Counted from the stretch's first letter, positions 16,066 to 25,005 are shown. The stretch: DNA of 64,000 bases from Rossellomorea aquimaris (GCF_020172085.1 NZ_JAIVAT010000003.1:992001-1056000), one strand, 5' to 3'. The notes: generated by a model from the letters alone, not told the origin. Numbers and translations are program-made.

Positions 16066-16833
16066 ATGAAAAAGGAATGGGGTGATTGGGCTTGGAGCGT
16101 ATTTTTAATATGGTACGGAGTGGGAATCATCCTTGTTTCGCTTGATCGGGTTCCTCCTTCATTACAGTGGGCCAATGCCGTTTTTTTATATTTAGCTGGT
16201 TTTGTGGCTATTCTTTATGTGATGAAGAAGTTCAGGGTGGGTCTTGGAATCATCATTTCTTCATTCATCATGCTGCTAACGATTTTAGCCGAGTCGTTAG
16301 GAGTTCATTATGGATTGATTTTCGGATCGTATCATTATGAAAAGGACTTCGGGTTTCAATTATTCGGTGTACCCGTCACAATCGGCTTCGCTTGGGTAAT
16401 GGTTATATTTTCCAGTATGGCGCATTTTGAATTTCTTCTGATGAGACCAAAGACTGTGTCTGGCGCATTTCTATATAGTACGGTCACTTCACTGTTAGCT
16501 GTCACGATGGATTTGATCATCGATCCCGTTGCTTTTAGAGGCAGACAATATTGGATTTGGGATGAAGGGGGACCCTACTATGATATTCCAATGCAAAATT
16601 TCGCAGGGTGGTTTTTTGTATCATTTTTCATTCAAGTCATCCTCTATTTTATTATCCGTCAAGAAATTTCATCTCCAAAGTGGAGTGGTCGAATGAGACT
16701 TCTATACATGCTTGTGATTCTTATGTTTATGGTGACGGCGATTACGGAAGGGCTTTGGGTTGCTGTTATAGTCACTGCCATATGTTATTCAGTATCTCTC
16801 ATGCTTCGTAAACGATTGGAGAAGGTAACATGA
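16066..16833 (+). CDS. Carotenoid biosynthesis membrane protein, CruF type
   Basis: A 255-residue protein with about seven or eight membrane helices and the CruF/carotenoid-synthesis (formerly DUF422) motifs: LAESLGVHYGLIFGSYHY, VPVTIGFAWVMV, MDLIIDPVAF and YYDIPMQNFAGWF. CruF enzymes add water across the psi-end of carotenoids (1,2-hydratase), creating the hydroxyl that is later glycosylated. ATG 16066 follows GGTGGGAGAAAGTC; an in-frame ATG at 16039 is less well placed. It heads a four-gene unit with ATGA-type overlaps. Confidence 0.85.
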   Translation: MKKEWGDWAWSVFLIWYGVGIILVSLDRVPPSLQWANAVFLYLAGFVAILYVMKKFRVGLGIIISSFIMLLTILAESLGVHYGLIFGSYHYEKDFGFQLFGVPVTIGFAWVMVIFSSMAHFEFLLMRPKTVSGAFLYSTVTSLLAVTMDLIIDPVAFRGRQYWIWDEGGPYYDIPMQNFAGWFFVSFFIQVILYFIIRQEISSPKWSGRMRLLYMLVILMFMVTAITEGLWVAVIVTAICYSVSLMLRKRLEKVT

Positions 16834-17546
16834 TTCAGCCCCAGAAAAGTAAAAGATTTCAACAATTGTTAGCCTGGTACGTTACACATCAGCTTAAGAG
16901 ACATTTTTATCGGGTATGGATAGACGACTGTCGAAGTTCTATGCATCCTCCTTCTGGACATTTGATGCTTGCAAACCATTCCAGCTGGTGGGACGGTTTG
17001 ATGGTTTTTTACTTAAATCAAACGATCATAAACGAAGACAGCTATGCCATGATGAGTCAGAAAGGGATGGAAGATTACCCTTTCTTTAAAAAACTCGGAG
17101 CATTTTCAGTCAATCCGTATTCTCCAAAAGACTTGGTCGTATCCCTGAAGTTTGCAGAAAGATGCTTACAAGAGAATAAAACGGTGTGGATATTTCCTCA
17201 AGGAAAGGAAGAACATCTCGAAAAGAGACCCATTTCCTTTATGAGTGGGCCGGGATATCTGTATGAACGAAACCCGGATATAACCATCACAATGGTCACG
17301 TTTTATTATACGTTTCGTCACGACCAAAGACCGGAATTGTTCATCCGAATCAGCGACGTTGAAGAAAATGTTGATGATCCTTCATCAAGGGCAGAACGGA
17401 CAGAACTTCTGAGGCACCTTTTAGAAAGAAAAGTTGATGAGATGAAAGAAGACATCATACAAGAAGACTTATCGAAATTTAGTTTAGTTCTAAAAGGATT
17501 CCCGACTGTTAGTGAGTGGTTGGACTTCTGGAGGAGAAAAAAGTAA
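16830..17546 (+). CDS. PlsC-like acyltransferase of the carotenoid operon
   Basis: A 238-residue acyltransferase with the HX4D motif in NHSSWWDG (residue about 50) and the FPQGKEE motif near residue 128. A membrane-associated helix is not obvious. Start and upstream stop share ATGA (16830-16833), showing translational coupling. Lying between CruF-like and glycosyltransferase genes, it probably esterifies a sugar on a xanthophyll, as CrtO does for staphyloxanthin. Acting on glycerophospholipids is the alternative. Confidence 0.82.
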   Translation: MIQPQKSKRFQQLLAWYVTHQLKRHFYRVWIDDCRSSMHPPSGHLMLANHSSWWDGLMVFYLNQTIINEDSYAMMSQKGMEDYPFFKKLGAFSVNPYSPKDLVVSLKFAERCLQENKTVWIFPQGKEEHLEKRPISFMSGPGYLYERNPDITITMVTFYYTFRHDQRPELFIRISDVEENVDDPSSRAERTELLRHLLERKVDEMKEDIIQEDLSKFSLVLKGFPTVSEWLDFWRRKK

Positions 17547-17557
17547 GGGGTGATTGA

Positions 17558-18652
17558 ATGAATTTATTTATCGTAATACCATTTCTATTCGTACTCGCTA
17601 CGTTCATCAACCTGCTTTTCTTACCCAAACTTTCCCGAGTCACGACTACAGATGAATTGGTTTCCGTCCTGGTTCCAATGAGGAACGAGGAAAGGAATGT
17701 TGAAGGACTCATTGAAAGTATCAAGAAGATCACTCATTCACCTGTGGAGTTTATCCTATTAGATGATGGATCGACGGATCATACAAGAGAACTTCTAACA
17801 ACTTTGACTATAGGTGATTCGCGTTTCAGGATCATAGATGGAAAACCGCTTCCGGAGGGTTGGGTAGGAAAGGTACACGCTTGTAAAGAGCTGAGCAGTC
17901 ATGCACAGGGGGCGTATTATCTCTATCTTGATGCTGATGTAAGGGTGTCTCCATCGATCGTTGAGAAAGTGTTATTTCAAATGAATCGGTATGGTTCCGG
18001 ACTTGTTACGGGATTCCCACAATTCCCCATACCGAGCATACTCAGTAAAATGTTGGTACCTTTTCAGCACTTTCTCGTTTATTTCCATCTGCCGATTGCC
18101 GTGTCCAATCATACAACCAAAAGAGCATTTACAGCTGCACATGGAGCATTTATGTTTTTCAAAAAGGAAGCATATGACGAATGCGGTGGTCATGAAGCCG
18201 TTAAATCCTCCCTTTTGGAAGATGTTCATATCACGCGGAAAGTGAAAGAAAAGGGATGGAAGGTGACACTTGTCAATATTAGTCATGATGTGTCTTGTCA
18301 TATGTACGATACGAATAAAGAAGTATGGGAAGGGTTTCTGAAGAATATATACACAGGGACTGGAAGAAGTCCACTATCCGTTGTCCTTATTTCTCTATTC
18401 TATTTTATCTTTTTTATATTACCTCTTCCCTTGGCTCTATATGGTGTCGTAGCGGGGGAATGGACCTGCATTCTACCTTTACTGGCAATCTGGATGCAAA
18501 CCTTGATCATTGATGTGGCATCCAATCAATCGAGGTGGCATTTTCTTTTGATTCCTTTCGCCTCCCTCTGCTTCATCAGCATCATGTGGGCATCCATGCT
18601 GAAAGGGTTGAAAAAACAAGGATATACATGGAAAGGAAGGACCTATACATGA
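17558..18652 (+). CDS. Family 2 glycosyltransferase, CrtQ-like
   Basis: A 364-residue enzyme with an N-terminal membrane anchor, GT2 catalytic domain and two to three C-terminal membrane helices. Motifs: VLVPMRNEERNVEGLI, LLDDGSTDHT, YLDADVRV (DxD) and SSLLEDVHITRKV (ED acceptor site). It should place a sugar from a UDP donor on the carotenoid carboxyl or hydroxyl group, as CrtQ does. RBS AAGGGGTGATTGA precedes ATG 17558. The stop overlaps the next start. Confidence 0.85.
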   Translation: MNLFIVIPFLFVLATFINLLFLPKLSRVTTTDELVSVLVPMRNEERNVEGLIESIKKITHSPVEFILLDDGSTDHTRELLTTLTIGDSRFRIIDGKPLPEGWVGKVHACKELSSHAQGAYYLYLDADVRVSPSIVEKVLFQMNRYGSGLVTGFPQFPIPSILSKMLVPFQHFLVYFHLPIAVSNHTTKRAFTAAHGAFMFFKKEAYDECGGHEAVKSSLLEDVHITRKVKEKGWKVTLVNISHDVSCHMYDTNKEVWEGFLKNIYTGTGRSPLSVVLISLFYFIFFILPLPLALYGVVAGEWTCILPLLAIWMQTLIIDVASNQSRWHFLLIPFASLCFISIMWASMLKGLKKQGYTWKGRTYT

Positions 18653-20115
18653 AGAATATCATCATCATAGGAGGGGGTTTAGGAGGATTATCTGCTGCAA
18701 TATCCCTTCAGAGTAAAGGGTATAACGTTACGGTAATAGAAGAGAATCTTCACCCCGGGGGGAAAATGATGCCGGTTGAAATGGAAGGGTACTCTTTTGA
18801 TTTTGGACCGAATACCATTACGATGCCTCATGTCTTTCAATCTGTGATCAATGATGCAGGAGGGGACTCGTCCCGATATTTTGAGTTTGAAAGGCTGATA
18901 AAACATACTAAAAACATCTTTCCAAATGGGAAGATCCTTTATCAAACTGCGGATCCCATGGAGATGATGAAAGAACTTGAAAATATCGATCCATATGGGG
19001 CATCTCATTACAGAAAGTATTTAAAAGAAGTGGAAGTTCTTTATAAACAAGCTGAGAAAGGCTTCTTTTATCGAGTTTTCAGCTCATGGAAAGATTATCT
19101 TTCCCCGTCTCTTTCTTATCGCTTTATGAAGGTCCGTCCATTAGAGAAAATGGATCATTTCCATAGAAGGTTTTTTCGGGATGAGGAGGTGCTGAAGGTC
19201 TTCAACCGGTATGCTACTTACATAGGTTCATCACCGTATGAGTGCCCAGCCACCTTTTCATTGATCGGTCATCTGGAGATGAAAGAAGGAGTGTATTATA
19301 CCAAAGGAGGGAATCCGCGGATTGCCGAAGGGTTTCACCGTTACTTTAAAGAGTTAGGTGGACAAGTTCTATTGGGAATGGGAGTCAAAGAAATCGTTGT
19401 AAAGGGAAAAAAGGCAGTGGGTGTAAAAACCACGGATGATGATACGATTTCTGCACATGACGTGATTGTAAATGGTGACTTCATTACCGCGACAAAGCAC
19501 CTCATTCAGGAAGAAAATCGACCGAGTCATCCTGACAGCAAACTTGATTCGTATGAACCCTCCATTTCCGCCTTTGTGATCCTTGCGGGGCTCAGGACCT
19601 TCCAAGACTCCATTCATCATCACCAAGTGTATTTCGGTGGCGATTATCAAAAAGAATTCAAGGAAATTTTTAAAGACAAAACGCTTCCGAGCGATCCAAC
19701 GATCTATATCAGCCATTCGGCAGCTACTGATCCAAACATCACCAAGGGTAGTAACCTGTTTATTCTTGTCAATGCTCCGGCCATTGAATTGAGCAATGAA
19801 GAGGTCCATTCATATAAAGAAAAGATTTATGATGCTTTAGAAAAAAAGGGTCTAACCATCCGTGACTCCCTGGAAGTAGAAAGAATCTATACACCGAACA
19901 CGATTAAACGTAAATTTTCGGCTTATAAAGGTTCTCTATATGGTCTGGCCTCCCACCGGATGACCGAAGCCTTCCTTCGCCCTTCAAACGTCAGCAAAGA
20001 CATTGATCACCTGTTCTACGTCGGGGGAACGACTCACCCAGGGGGAGGATCACCGATGGTGACCATCAGCGGAAGAAATGTAGCGAATTATATCTTGAAT
20101 AGGGATAAGAACTGA
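18649..20115 (+). CDS. CrtN/CrtP-type FAD carotenoid desaturase or oxygenase
   Basis: A 488-residue flavoprotein of the phytoene-desaturase family. The N-terminal dinucleotide fold (IIIGGGLGGLSAAI, then EENLHPGGKM) and the C-terminal FAD signature (FYVGGTTHPGGGSPMVTISG) are intact. In C30 carotenoid producers such proteins desaturate diapophytoene (CrtN) or oxidise terminal methyls to aldehyde (CrtP/CrtNb); with tailoring genes next door I favour the latter. ATG 18649 overlaps the upstream stop (ATGA). No crtM-like synthase is in the operon, so precursor must come from elsewhere. Confidence 0.85.
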   Translation: MKNIIIIGGGLGGLSAAISLQSKGYNVTVIEENLHPGGKMMPVEMEGYSFDFGPNTITMPHVFQSVINDAGGDSSRYFEFERLIKHTKNIFPNGKILYQTADPMEMMKELENIDPYGASHYRKYLKEVEVLYKQAEKGFFYRVFSSWKDYLSPSLSYRFMKVRPLEKMDHFHRRFFRDEEVLKVFNRYATYIGSSPYECPATFSLIGHLEMKEGVYYTKGGNPRIAEGFHRYFKELGGQVLLGMGVKEIVVKGKKAVGVKTTDDDTISAHDVIVNGDFITATKHLIQEENRPSHPDSKLDSYEPSISAFVILAGLRTFQDSIHHHQVYFGGDYQKEFKEIFKDKTLPSDPTIYISHSAATDPNITKGSNLFILVNAPAIELSNEEVHSYKEKIYDALEKKGLTIRDSLEVERIYTPNTIKRKFSAYKGSLYGLASHRMTEAFLRPSNVSKDIDHLFYVGGTTHPGGGSPMVTISGRNVANYILNRDKN

Positions 20116-20277
20116 ACATTTCTTATCATGCCCAGAGAAAGATTCTAAACGGGGATGGGAAGGAATTTCTCTTCTGTTTGTCAATTTTTCGTGGTTCTAT
20201 CCCGCTTGTATTTTTGGTAAAGTGTATAATGGTTAGAGAGAAGGATTTTAGATTATGGAGTTAGGAGTTTATTACAT

Positions 20278-21348
20278 ATGAAGAAACGCATTTTATTCAC
20301 GGGTGGAGGGTCCGCGGGCCACGTCACGGTTAATACAGCATTGATTCCACACTTTGAAAAAGAAGGCTGGGATATAACGTATATAGGTTCTGAAGATGGA
20401 ATCGAGAAAGAAATCATAACAGAGCAGTTTCCCCATATTCCCTACAAGAGCATTTCAAGCGGGAAGCTTCGGAGATATTTTTCGTGGAAAAATTTCTCAG
20501 ATCCTTTCCGTGTGATGAAAGGGGTAATGGATGCCCTGGTTGTCATCCGGAAGATAAAGCCTGATATCATTTTTTCAAAAGGTGGGTTTGTTTCTGTACC
20601 TGTCGTAATGGCTGCTAAAATAGCAAGGATTCCAGTGGCAATTCATGAATCGGATGTAACACCCGGACTTGCAAATAAACTTGCGGTCCCATTTGCAACA
20701 AAGATATTCACCACTTTTCCGGAAACGGTTCAATCTCTTCCAAGTGATAAATCAATATGTGCAGGAGCCATTATCAGGGAGGAATTATTTACCGGTGATG
20801 CCCGAGAAGGAAAAAGGTTAACGGGGTATTATGAAGATAAGCCTGTACTGATGATCATGGGAGGCAGCCTTGGAGCAAGGAAAATTAATGAAGCAGTCAG
20901 AGGGAATCTTGAAGAGCTGCTTTCTGAGTTTCAAATCATCCATATTTGCGGAAAAGGGAATATCGATGAAGACCTTAAACAGAAGGGCTATCGCCAATAT
21001 GAATTCATAAAGAGTGAGCTTCCCCACTACCTGGCGATGACGGATTTCGTGATATCCCGTGCGGGTTCGAATTCGATCTTTGAATTCCTTGCCTTAAAGA
21101 AGCCGATGCTATTGATTCCACTATCGAGGGAAGCGAGTCGTGGCGATCAAATCCTGAATGCCAATAGCTTCGTGAAGCATGGATACGCGATGAAATTGGA
21201 AGAAGAAGAGCTGAATGAAGAAAGCTTTTTACAGAGCGTCAACAAGCTTAAATCAAACAGAGACACCATGGTCAATCATATGGATAAGAGTGAAAAGGCG
21301 TTCACCATTCAAGATATGTATGAAGAACTGTCAACAATGTCCAGATAA
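20278..21348 (+). CDS. MurG-type UDP-GlcNAc transferase, outside a dcw cluster
   Basis: A 356-residue GT-B glycosyltransferase close to MurG, the enzyme that turns lipid I to lipid II at the inner membrane face. Visible motifs: [17 protein letters not shown] (first Gly-rich loop), [40 protein letters not shown] and [20 protein letters not shown]. Canonical MurG lies in the division and cell wall cluster; this copy stands alone beside carotenoid and small genes. B. cereus-group genomes carry a similar second MurG. Whether it is the only MurG here cannot be seen. Confidence 0.88.
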   Translation: MKKRILFTGGGSAGHVTVNTALIPHFEKEGWDITYIGSEDGIEKEIITEQFPHIPYKSISSGKLRRYFSWKNFSDPFRVMKGVMDALVVIRKIKPDIIFSKGGFVSVPVVMAAKIARIPVAIHESDVTPGLANKLAVPFATKIFTTFPETVQSLPSDKSICAGAIIREELFTGDAREGKRLTGYYEDKPVLMIMGGSLGARKINEAVRGNLEELLSEFQIIHICGKGNIDEDLKQKGYRQYEFIKSELPHYLAMTDFVISRAGSNSIFEFLALKKPMLLIPLSREASRGDQILNANSFVKHGYAMKLEEEELNEESFLQSVNKLKSNRDTMVNHMDKSEKAFTIQDMYEELSTMSR

Positions 21349-21408
21349 GAAGTCATGGGGATCCCCTTCTAGCATATAGTATATAAATGGTTGAAGGGGA
21401 GAAGTGAA

Positions 21409-21558
21409 ATGGCTTATCAGTATTCAAAAGGATGGTATCTTCAGGAGCTTAAAAAAATGGGAATCAGTCATCATCCCGTTGACAAAAGGAAACTGGAGAA
21501 TTATAGAACCTTCGTCATCCGGAACCTGTATTTCGAAAAGGTGGATAAGAAGAAGTAA
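21409..21558 (+). CDS. DUF2639-like small protein, 49 aa
   Basis: A 49-residue protein: MAYQYSKGWYLQELKKMGI followed by SHHPVDKRKLENYRTFVIRN. The SKGWY, HHPVxKRKLE and RNLYFEK elements match, as I recall them, the YflJ/DUF2639 family of Bacillus, whose function is unknown. ATG follows AAGGGGAGAAGTGAA. A terminator hairpin follows. Confidence 0.75.
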   Translation: MAYQYSKGWYLQELKKMGISHHPVDKRKLENYRTFVIRNLYFEKVDKKK

Positions 21559-21563
21559 GAAAG

Positions 21564-21620
21564 AAGAGCTGGCGTAATGGTCCTGATCACGGGTCCTGTA
21601 CGTTCGGCTCTTTTTTTTAG
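21564..21620 (+). terminator. Terminator after the DUF2639-like gene
   Basis: AAGAGC and GCTCTT bound a longer imperfect stem and are followed by eight T. Confidence 0.75.
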
Positions 21621-21715
21621 ACACAAAGCCATCTATTTCATTTGATTTTCATGTAATTTTCATTTTTGAGGCTTATACTAACAGTACAAACTATTATGAT
21701 ACTAGGGGTTAACGA

Positions 21716-22291
21716 ATGAAAACCAAAAACACTCAGCATCCCACATTTTTATCAAGTACAATTCCCAATCCAAAAGAGCGTAGAAGCATCATCGTTTATT
21801 TCATTTTCACCTTTTGTATAGCAGGAGCGGCAATATCCCTCATTTCCTTTTATTACGATCACCTTATGTTAATAGAGGAAGACCATTATAAAGAGTTTTT
21901 TAAGCAGTTCGGGTCAATAGCCAGGGTGGTTTATTTTGCCGTTCTGAGTATTTTTCCGGTCTTCCTTTTGATGAAATGGAAGGGTTTGAGAGAGGTGAAA
22001 TGGCGAAATCTTGAATTGAAGCGACCTGTACAATATGTAGGCAGGTTATTGAGAAAATTTCATGTCCCTCTTGCTCTATTGGGAACAGCAATTGTAATCG
22101 TACATGGCACCCTTGCAGTGATTAGAGACTTTCATTGGGACTTTACCAATGTCACAGGCATCCTTTCGAGTATTGTTCTGTGTTTTCTAGTATACATGGG
22201 ATTTAAACGGTTCAAGAGAAAGGATGGTGCATGGCATTTAAAGCTGGCATTCATTTTCACCATATTATTTATGATTCATGCATCATTCTAA
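21716..22291 (+). CDS. Ferric-reductase-like / cytochrome b-type membrane protein
   Basis: A 191-residue protein with five hydrophobic segments. His residues lie in RKFHVPLALLGTAIVIVHG and in WHLKLAFIFTILFMIHAS, spaced 13-14 apart within helices, the pattern of haem ligands in ferric-reductase-like and cytochrome b domains. No flavin or NAD(P) domain follows, so an electron partner would be separate. Family assignment is by pattern only. ATG 21716 follows AGGGGTTAACGA. Confidence 0.65.
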   Translation: MKTKNTQHPTFLSSTIPNPKERRSIIVYFIFTFCIAGAAISLISFYYDHLMLIEEDHYKEFFKQFGSIARVVYFAVLSIFPVFLLMKWKGLREVKWRNLELKRPVQYVGRLLRKFHVPLALLGTAIVIVHGTLAVIRDFHWDFTNVTGILSSIVLCFLVYMGFKRFKRKDGAWHLKLAFIFTILFMIHASF

Positions 22292-22303
22292 TCAGTCAAA
22301 ATA

Positions 22304-22350
22304 AAAAAGTTATCACACAAAAGTACTGACTTTTGTTGATAACTTTTTTT
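22304..22350. terminator. Bidirectional terminator
   Basis: AAAAAGTTATCA and TGATAACTTTTTT arms, with an inner CAAAAGT/ACTTTTG stem, lie between convergent genes. Confidence 0.88.
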
Positions 22351-22358
22351 ACTGGATA

Positions 22359-22916
22359 TTAAGCTTCTAGAGCCTGATCCTCTTCTGGAGACTGTTGCAG
22401 CTGATATAGATACAATGTATATAAATCTTTTGGAATTTCGTATAGATCATAAACCTCTTCTTGAGCGTTTAATTGATCATAAAGGGATTTCCTTGTATCA
22501 TTTGCCTTTACGACATAAGGGAGCTTTTCAGCGGCCTTTTGTGAACGGGTATTCACTTTACGGATTCTCATGAAAATGGTTTCCATACCCAGCTCAAAAA
22601 ATAGCTCGGAAAAGAATGCGTCCTTGGCCGGCTGGTTATATCCTTTACCGTGGAATGGTTTACCTAGCCATGTGCCCAGGAATCCTGCATTTTCCTGAAT
22701 GTCAAAAAGATTGATAGTGCCGATGGGGTTGCCCCACTCGTCCACAATTGTACGGGAAATCAACTCTCCACGATCTTCTGCTTCAATTGTTTGCTTCGTT
22801 AAGAATAGAAGCTCGTCATAAGAATGTGCCTTTTGACGCACAAAAGGAAAGACATCCGGGTGCACCATCAGGTCATAAAGTTCATGACACTCATGTAATT
22901 CACGTTTCTTGATCAT
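22359..22916 (-). CDS. GNAT acetyltransferase (RimJ/RimL type) under a structured leader
   Basis: A 185-residue GNAT protein. The acetyl-CoA loop is read in GKPFHGKGYNQPAKDAFF, preceded by strands GNPIGTINLFD and AGFLGTWLG and followed by METIFMRIRKVNTRSQKAAEKL. The substrate is not evident; RimJ-like enzymes acetylate protein N-termini or small amines. The C-terminal tail (about residues 155-185) is acidic. Its ATG (22916) follows TAGGAGGG, but this ribosome site is enclosed in a hairpin, and an elaborate RNA fold precedes it (22917-23064). Translational control is therefore likely. Confidence 0.88.
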   Translation of the reverse strand: MIKKRELHECHELYDLMVHPDVFPFVRQKAHSYDELLFLTKQTIEAEDRGELISRTIVDEWGNPIGTINLFDIQENAGFLGTWLGKPFHGKGYNQPAKDAFFSELFFELGMETIFMRIRKVNTRSQKAAEKLPYVVKANDTRKSLYDQLNAQEEVYDLYEIPKDLYTLYLYQLQQSPEEDQALEA

Positions 22917-23064
22917 AGTAGACCCTCCTAGAGGGCAGTCTACGTGCGTACGATCCCACCCTCGAAATTTTTAAATGGTAACTAAAAAATTTCGGGGTGG
23001 GAATCGAACCCACTAAGACCAGTCAAGAAACTGGTGGCGCACCTTTTGCCTTCCCTTCATTACA
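22917..23064 (-). promoter_or_regulatory. Structured 5' leader with tRNA T-arm mimic and RBS-sequestering hairpin
   Basis: Reading the minus strand: a 6-bp hairpin ACCAGT/ACTGGT (23018-23035); then GTGGG-TTCGATT-CCCAC (22997-23013), identical to a tRNA T-arm in stem length and loop; then a 21-bp inverted repeat with arms 22951-22972 and 22985-23006 that reuses the T-arm 3' side; then GTAGA...TCTAC (22918-22943) enclosing the AGGAGGG ribosome site. The T-arm stem and the long repeat exclude each other, as expected for a switch. I know no family that fits. Confidence 0.6.
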
Positions 23065-23071
23065 GTCGTTC

Positions 23072-23101
23072 AATATATGAATAGACAGTCTTTAAGAACA
23101 A
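23072..23101 (-). promoter_or_regulatory. Probable promoter of the GNAT leader
   Basis: On the minus strand TTGTTC and TATATT are 18 nt apart, placing the RNA start near 23064, just ahead of the folded leader. Confidence 0.45.
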
Positions 23102-23200
23102 TGTAATCGGAAATATATTATCCATCTGTATCATATACGAAATATCTCAAAAAGGAAATAGGTAAAAAGCTAATTTTTGATAAAATTTTTTACCAAATTT

Positions 23201-24331
23201 CTACACGTTTTGATATGCGATTTCACCGTTCACGAATGTCACCAGGGGCTTGGACATAAAGTGGAAGGGGTGATGGCTCCAAAGGACTAAATCAGCATCT
23301 TTATCCACTTCGATACTACCGATTCTGTCAGCCACACCAAGGTTTCTGGCAGGGGCTATAGTAATCCCTTCCAATGCCTTCTGTTCATCTAATCCTTCAC
23401 GAACAGCAATCGCTGCACACATATTTAAATACTGAATCGGTGTATAGGGGTGATCAGTCGTAACCGATACTTCTACACCTGCTTCCGTCAATTTCTGATA
23501 AGTGAGCCAGCTCTTGTTTTTAAGCTCTACTTTCGATCTTCTGGTAAAGGTAGGCCCAACGGAAACTTTTAGGTTTTTCCCTTTTAATTCATCTGATATG
23601 AGATGACCCTCCGTGCAATGTTCGATCCTAAGGTCCAGGTTGAATTCTTCTGCAAATCGAACGGCGGATAAAATATCGTCTGCCCGGTGTGCGTGGATTC
23701 GAACCGGGATTTCCCGCTTTAATGCAGATACCAGCGGTGCCACTCTCAGTTCCTCCGGTTGGTCACAATATTTTGCCGAAAAGAATGCTTCCCTGAGCAT
23801 TCCCATAATCCCCATTCTCGTAATCGAATCATTATTACCATTACTATGGATCCGTTTCGGGTTCTCTCCCAATGCGATCTTCAATCCGGATGTCTCCTTA
23901 ATGATCATGGATTGTATATTGGAGCCAAGTGTTTTAATGACGGAGGTAGTGCCACCGATCACGTTGGCGCTTCCCGGCATGACATTCACGGTGGTGACCC
24001 CATATTTAAGGGCATCTTTAAAACCAGGATCCAACGGATATACACCATCAAAGGCGCGGATATGCGGAGTCATAGGTTCTATGGTCTCGTTGGCGTCATT
24101 CCCTGCCCACCCGGTCCCTTCGTCATAAAGGCCTAAATGGGTATGACAGTCAATGAAGCCGGGGAATAAAAATTTTCCCTGACAATCATAAACGGTAGAA
24201 TGCTGATATCCATCTATGTCATGGGGTGAGATCTGTTTGATTATTCCGTCTTTTATCAGTAAAGATCCATTTTGAATGGGCTTTGATGTAATGGGATAGA
24301 TGGTCACGTTCTTTAATAGTATCGAAGTCAT
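23201..24331 (-). CDS. Amidohydrolase-superfamily enzyme
   Basis: A 376-residue metal-dependent hydrolase with the imidazolonepropionase/dihydroorotase-like layout: N-terminal beta-sandwich part, TIM barrel, C-terminal strands returning to the sandwich. Metal ligands visible are HTH in GFIDCHTHLGLYDE, HAH in PVRIHAHRADD, His in LRIEHCTEGHL and Asp in VSVTTDHPYTP. ALEGITIAPARNLGVADRIGSI and KDADLVLW are standard C-terminal features. Substrate is unknown. ATG follows GAAAGGATACAAT. It is 63 nt downstream of the DedA gene on the same strand. Confidence 0.9.
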   Translation of the reverse strand: MTSILLKNVTIYPITSKPIQNGSLLIKDGIIKQISPHDIDGYQHSTVYDCQGKFLFPGFIDCHTHLGLYDEGTGWAGNDANETIEPMTPHIRAFDGVYPLDPGFKDALKYGVTTVNVMPGSANVIGGTTSVIKTLGSNIQSMIIKETSGLKIALGENPKRIHSNGNNDSITRMGIMGMLREAFFSAKYCDQPEELRVAPLVSALKREIPVRIHAHRADDILSAVRFAEEFNLDLRIEHCTEGHLISDELKGKNLKVSVGPTFTRRSKVELKNKSWLTYQKLTEAGVEVSVTTDHPYTPIQYLNMCAAIAVREGLDEQKALEGITIAPARNLGVADRIGSIEVDKDADLVLWSHHPFHFMSKPLVTFVNGEIAYQNV

Positions 24332-24394
24332 ATTGTATCCTTTCGTAAGGCTTGTTTGCTTCTTATTTTAAACAATTTCCCATAAAAAAAGAAG

Positions 24395-24994
24395 TTAATC
24401 CACCCTTTTATTTCTTCTCATGGAAAAAAACAGATACATAGCCGTTGTGAATAGGGCGATTACGCTAAGTGGTTTAATGTAGCGTACTCCTATGACTTCG
24501 ATAAGCTCCCAATGTGTACCAAGTTCCATTCCGATGATCATAAACAATAATGTCCACGGAAGCATGGCAGCAAAGGTATACAGACTGAATGTAGAGAGGG
24601 GCATGCGGCTGATACCTGCGGGAATACTGATGGCATGTCGGACGATGGGAATAAAGCGTGCTGTGAAAATGACAATGGTACCATGCTTCTCAAACCATTT
24701 CTCGGAAGCAATCAAATGTTTAGAATGAATGAGCATGTATTTCCCGTATTTATCAAAAAACGGCCTCCCGCCGAAATATCCTAGCCAATATAAAAATAAT
24801 TGAGCGGCCGTGCCCCCGATGACTCCGCTTAAGAAAGCTCCAATAAAGGTGATTTTACCTGCACTAACCATAAAGCCGGCATAGCTGAGCACCAACTCAC
24901 TTGGGATGACTTCGATCATGAGAGCGAGGGAAATCCCCGCGTAACCCAAATCGGTCAGGAAAGTCAGGACGTCTAGTATCCAATCATGGTTCAT
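24395..24994 (-). CDS. DedA-family membrane protein
   Basis: A 199-residue membrane protein. DedA hallmarks are MIEVIPSELVLSYAGFMVSAG, GGTAAQLFLYWLGYFGGRPF and the ARFIPIVRHAISIPAGISRMP stretch with FxxRxxP/G-type residues. DedA proteins take part in recycling lipid carriers such as undecaprenyl phosphate across the membrane. The adjoining uppP gene, 11 nt upstream, fits that role well. Start 24994 follows TAGGAGGATTCGAG; the open frame continues further upstream into uppP without a ribosome site. Confidence 0.88.
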   Translation of the reverse strand: MNHDWILDVLTFLTDLGYAGISLALMIEVIPSELVLSYAGFMVSAGKITFIGAFLSGVIGGTAAQLFLYWLGYFGGRPFFDKYGKYMLIHSKHLIASEKWFEKHGTIVIFTARFIPIVRHAISIPAGISRMPLSTFSLYTFAAMLPWTLLFMIIGMELGTHWELIEVIGVRYIKPLSVIALFTTAMYLFFSMRRNKRVD

Positions 24995-25005
24995 CTCGAA
25001 TCCTC

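Noticed and set aside
22985-23040. A tRNA gene on the minus strand
   Set aside because: A T-arm is perfect, but there is no D-arm, the other hairpin has a 6-nt loop with a 6-bp stem, and no 5' acceptor strand pairs with the 3' side. It is treated as part of a leader.
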